Positions 59,897 to 64,000 of a DNA stretch of 64,000 nucleotides are shown piece by piece (position 1 is the first letter of the stretch; each line of letters begins with the position of its first letter). The DNA lies in the NCBI RefSeq assembly GCF_040115645.1, contig NC_089541.1:7688001-7752000 (forward strand). The letters are read 5' to 3'. Source of the DNA: Euwallacea fornicatus. Taxonomy: Eukaryota; Arthropoda; Insecta; Coleoptera; Curculionidae. The notes beneath the pieces were generated by a model. It was given only the letters and a program-made list of their open reading frames with translations, was not told the DNA's origin and did no database searches. A program made the position numbers and the translations under genes.

Positions 59897-62800
59897 ATCA
59901 ATTTCACCGACAAATTTCAATGTAACTTTTTGTAAAATCCAGATACATATAAGGCAAACAAAGCCTTGCATCCCCATTTGAACCAACCGCTCCATTCTAT
60001 GATTCTACCTTTTTCCACGGATATAATCAGATCCATTTATTATGATATTCACATCCCACAAACAATTCGTTGCTTCGATACAAAAAAAAACGAACAAAAA
60101 AATAAATAAATCTTCAGCATAATGAAAATAAAGCTGTTTATGAACCTGTTTCTGAACTCTGGATAAAAAAACACGATTTTTTACCCGTTTCCAATAAGCC
60201 ATTGCATTAATTAATTTCCTCATTCCGACTGGTTTAAAAATATTTACGATGTTTGTTTAAAAGAGGGTTAAAACCTGAACGTACAAACACTAATTAAACA
60301 CCCGGATATCTGAGTTTCATTGGATCTCAGAAAAGCTGAGAAACAGCTATTAAATGTTTAAAATGCAACGGTGCAACGGAAAACGAGAAGAAAATTCGTA
60401 GTTTCGACCTCAAATTGTGTTCAAGTTATAATTATAGATTGTCACGGATATCTGACAATTTATGTTACGTGCGTTTGCATGAAAACTATTTATTTCTTTT
60501 TATGGAAAATAGAATGTTGATTATTCCGCTATGGACTTAATGGCCAAAATAGGGTGACATATTGGCCAATGTAATTTGCCTCTTAGAGGAATGCTCTTAG
60601 GGCCAGCTATTTAATTAGAGTCACTTTGCCGTTGAAAGCAGCGTTTTAGTGGCACTTTTATCTTTCTGTGTTTTTTCGGCTAATGGGTAATTTGATCAGC
60701 GAGTTTTTAACTTCCTTCACTTAGCCCATCCATGTACCCTTCCGAGGAAATTAGATAGAAGATTGCAGGTGACGTGTAAAGTGCCCCGGAATACGAAATA
60801 TTATATCCCATTTTCGCCATGTTATCAATAAGTTTCAAATTTACTATAAACACTGGCTAAAGCCACTCTCGCAAAATTTATATGAAGCCAATGTAATGGC
60901 CATACCAATTTGAATTGTGTAGATTGAGCTCACTCGCAAATCAATCGAAGTAGTGATTCGAAAGGGAGGAAAGAAAATTAAATTTTCCTATTGTCCGCTC
61001 GTCGATTTACGAGTCTTCTGCGGTGTGGAAAACGGAGGACCAGTTTGTGGCCACATTGGTTATTTACTGTTCCAATATAGTACGAAACATATTCTAGAAG
61101 TGGGTCACATTATGGAATTATTAAATGTATTGATGTTTCGATCAAATCTAAAGTATGAAATTCTCATAACAAATTTCAGAAGCGAAATCTCGGATATGGA
61201 GTAAATTATCTATTTACTCATACTGCAGTTGGCCAAAGATGAAATATCTTTTTGAAATAATATGCAAATGGTGGTGTATACCTGAAATAGCAATGAAACA
61301 ACACGGATCTGAATGCGTTTCCGTTTTAGTTGTTGAAATGCATGGTCGGCCGCAATCTAAATTAAAATCTTTTTCCATAGATGGAGGGTTTGTAAAGTGT
61401 AATGGAAGATTTTGAATGCAGGTGTGTTTAAATGTTTCACACAGAAAGATAGAAGTGCCAGAGAAAATTTGTAAGGTGGTGTTATAGCCCGTTGTGTAAT
61501 ATTAGTTCGGCACTTTAATTAGTTATTCGATATCGGATTGATGTGAGATCCAAATCTGTCTATTTAAGTGACCCACGAAATGTGGATATAATGGATCAGA
61601 AATGTATGGAAACGTAAATATTGGAAGAATCTGGTACTTTCGGATTGACGAAAATTTTACAATCGACACTGATATCGATGACTGTTATGTTGTTAGCTGT
61701 CCTGTTTACCACACATCGCGTCGAACTTAGTTTTATGGAGTATCCGTTTTTTGTCCCATATTTTTGTAAACCTGGTGTTGGTAGCTATAAAGTGACAGAG
61801 AGGGGCTTCAGATGAAAGAGAAAATGGGGTCCCTATTGTCTCTCATTTTTGATGATATATGCAGGGAAAATTTTTAAAATAATCCTGTTTACAATTGCAA
61901 TTTCAAACCTTTAGGTTAATGGAGATCCATTGAGGTTCAAGTTTTTTATCTAAATGTGCGAACATGACAATAACCATGGAAACGATTTTCACCGACATTT
62001 AAAGTCGGGAAAAAGATACGATGAAACCATCATCGATAGAGCACCGATTTTTCCTATACTTTAGTGTTGTTACTTTTTTTGATCAACGAAAAACGAACCG
62101 GGGTTTTAGTCCAAGCTCTTAGTGAGAGGTCAGTGCTATTCTCAGTTAGTTTCAATTTTAGATAGCCTGCAGTTCCACCGTTCCGAAGCCCCAAATTTAT
62201 ACATAAAACTTTATTTACAAAAAAAAAATTGTATAATAGAAGACAAATTGATAGATTACATTAATTTGAAATTCTATTCATATTTACTGTCTACGCGCTA
62301 TGCAAATCACACAAAACTATATTTAGATGCAAATAATACCCGTACACAATGAATGAAAACCTTGTTCTCTAATACGATAAATAAACATGGAATGGCATTA
62401 ATGGAACTACTATGAATTTTCATGTTACGTAATATAATTACTTTCTTCTAACCTTATACCAAAATAGACCTGCGATATATAATTTGTACTGCTAGTAATT
62501 TCAATTATGAGCAGAAATTGAAATATAATACGCCTAATAATTCAGGCTGCTTGCACATACGGCAATTTATATTGTTGGAATGGCCCCAGTTTACTTATTG
62601 CTACCATTAGGTTCAAGTTTGAAGTTTGTGCTACATCAGCACTGAATGGGCTTTATGCCATGTTCACATTTGCAGAGTTATCGAACTCATGTTTGAAATT
62701 AGATTGCTTATGTACCTATTAAATTAATAGAAAGCTTTGTGCTTTGGCGTGTATTAATGGAGATTAGAGAGCAGCAGTGTGTAAAGCCCTCATATAGCTT

Positions 62801-64000
62801 ATTAAAAAATGGCGTCATAACATATGTTGAGTGCACCACATACACATTTGTGGAATGAATCTAAACATGAAAAGACAACATCATCAGTAATATGAGCCAA
62901 AAACCGCAATGTGCTGCAAATAAATTGTGATGGAAATTTTTGAATGGAGGCGAGCGTAAACAGACCGCAGCGCTTGAAAATGATTCAGGAAGTATTTAGT
63001 AATCTTTCCTACAGAACTGTAATCTTGGAGAAATGTCCATATATGAAGGTTTTATGTTCTCACATTCGGGTGACATTTCGATGAAAAAGACATATTTTAC
63101 ACCTGATGTTATAATGTACTGCCCAGTTTAACACACTTATTAATGGATTCCATTAGGCGTGCACAACCAATTGTGTGCGCTGTCAGATATTGAAGTTTAA
63201 TTTATCTCATGTTCCGTCAGTTACCGGCTAAAACGATTACAAAACTAAATTTCACTCAAGTTAGAATTGGTAGATTACTGGTATTCACGATCCGAAATGT
63301 GTGTTCACTCGGTAATAGTTAATTGATCACGGATCCTATGTTAATCGAGAGTAATCCCTTCAGCCCCAATTTGCATTTATATACACGAAAATCCTTTATT
63401 TTTGCTATTAATTCGTATCGATTAGGAGATTGACATATTTTATTCACACTGCCGAGGGATAGAAACAACTAAAATAATTAATTATAAAAGGTATCCACGT
63501 TTTCTATAAGGGTTAGTGCGAAACCGCAGTAACTACAGAGCCTCTTTCTTGTGAGACGTAAGTTTCTACATTTCATAGTTAGATTGGTCGGCACTATTCG
63601 AGAAAACCTTATCTATAGCGATGATTTATATGAATTTTTGTAAGGGCTTAGGGTGGACAACTCAATTATGTAAAGTGATGAAGGTTGGGAATTTTAAAAC
63701 AAACATCCTCTACCTAGCACTTGCTCCTAGTACGGCCGATTTCGGATTTAAGAGATTTAAGGTAAAATCAAAAATGTAAAATAGTAGAAGTAAAAAAACC
63801 ATGCAAGCACTCCACAATAGGGGCAAAAAGGCAAATTTTCATTCTCAATTTAGAGCACAGATTTATCGCAGATTTTTTCGACCTTTGGACATATTAAAAA
63901 TGGCATGGTTTCGGATATACGAAATGTGTGCCCATAACTGTTCCAAATTGTGATTTCCTTCCGCAATGTACCCGTACATATCCTAAATGCGATAAACGGT
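59897..64000. other. No gene recognised (right flank)
   Basis: About 4.1 kb to the window end. Short open frames only, none with known motifs; no repeats or RNA genes that I can support. Confidence 0.55.

Noticed and set aside
1..64000. tRNA, rRNA, CRISPR or bacterial-type operon features
   Set aside because: I scanned for B-box-like GGTTCGAATC contexts and regularly spaced repeats and found none that I could support.

Overview
This window is AT-rich animal DNA, most likely from an insect. The only host gene I can name is a short coding exon of complexin (minus strand, 25087-25151). It carries the start codon and the diagnostic N-terminal peptide, with correct splice signals on both sides. 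The crowd of mauritiana-type mariners, Tc1-like elements and many elements ending in TA-CAGGG fits an insect, possibly a beetle; the order is a guess. I see no bacterial genes, operons, CRISPR arrays or rRNA, and I could not establish any tRNA gene.

Most of what can be annotated is transposable elements of the IS630/Tc1/mariner superfamily, all on TA targets. From left to right: a foldback element with 634-bp arms of three nested levels (3062-5032), directly abutted by a deletion derivative (5037-5659); a 6.5-kb nest (9773-16255) in which a Tc1-like element is split just after its ATG by a mariner and a second Tc1-like element, the latter itself split by a solo LTR, with a third Tc1-like element in the 3' flank; a second mariner (16910-18195) and a DD41D transposon (18219-19487); a MITE (23751-24494); a Tc1-like element in a TA microsatellite (26665-28213) followed by a probable solo LTR (28241-29264); a second foldback element (34252-35945); a DD41D-type relic (about 36733-38196); a young deletion derivative with perfect 106-bp terminal repeats (43368-44141); a possible MITE (48324-48864); and a third mariner (49976-51259). 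From 51.3 kb to the end I see only one transposase fossil.

Every transposase here is broken by stops, frameshifts, deletions or lost catalytic residues, so nothing in the window looks able to move itself. The TACAGGG elements keep different ends of a transposase (C-terminal pieces in three, an N-terminal DNA-binding piece in one) and would have depended on helper copies elsewhere.

The remaining tens of kilobases look like intron or intergenic DNA, plausibly the long first introns and upstream region of complexin, because no other complexin coding exon is visible. Possible regulatory DNA includes a TATA/NRF1-like/CRE-like cluster near 52.0 kb, two CRE palindromes and a homeodomain-type palindrome. 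I found no new multi-gene system. The most unusual structure is the set of nested perfect palindromes, in which each inner transposon begins at the exact central TA of the palindrome formed by the outer one.
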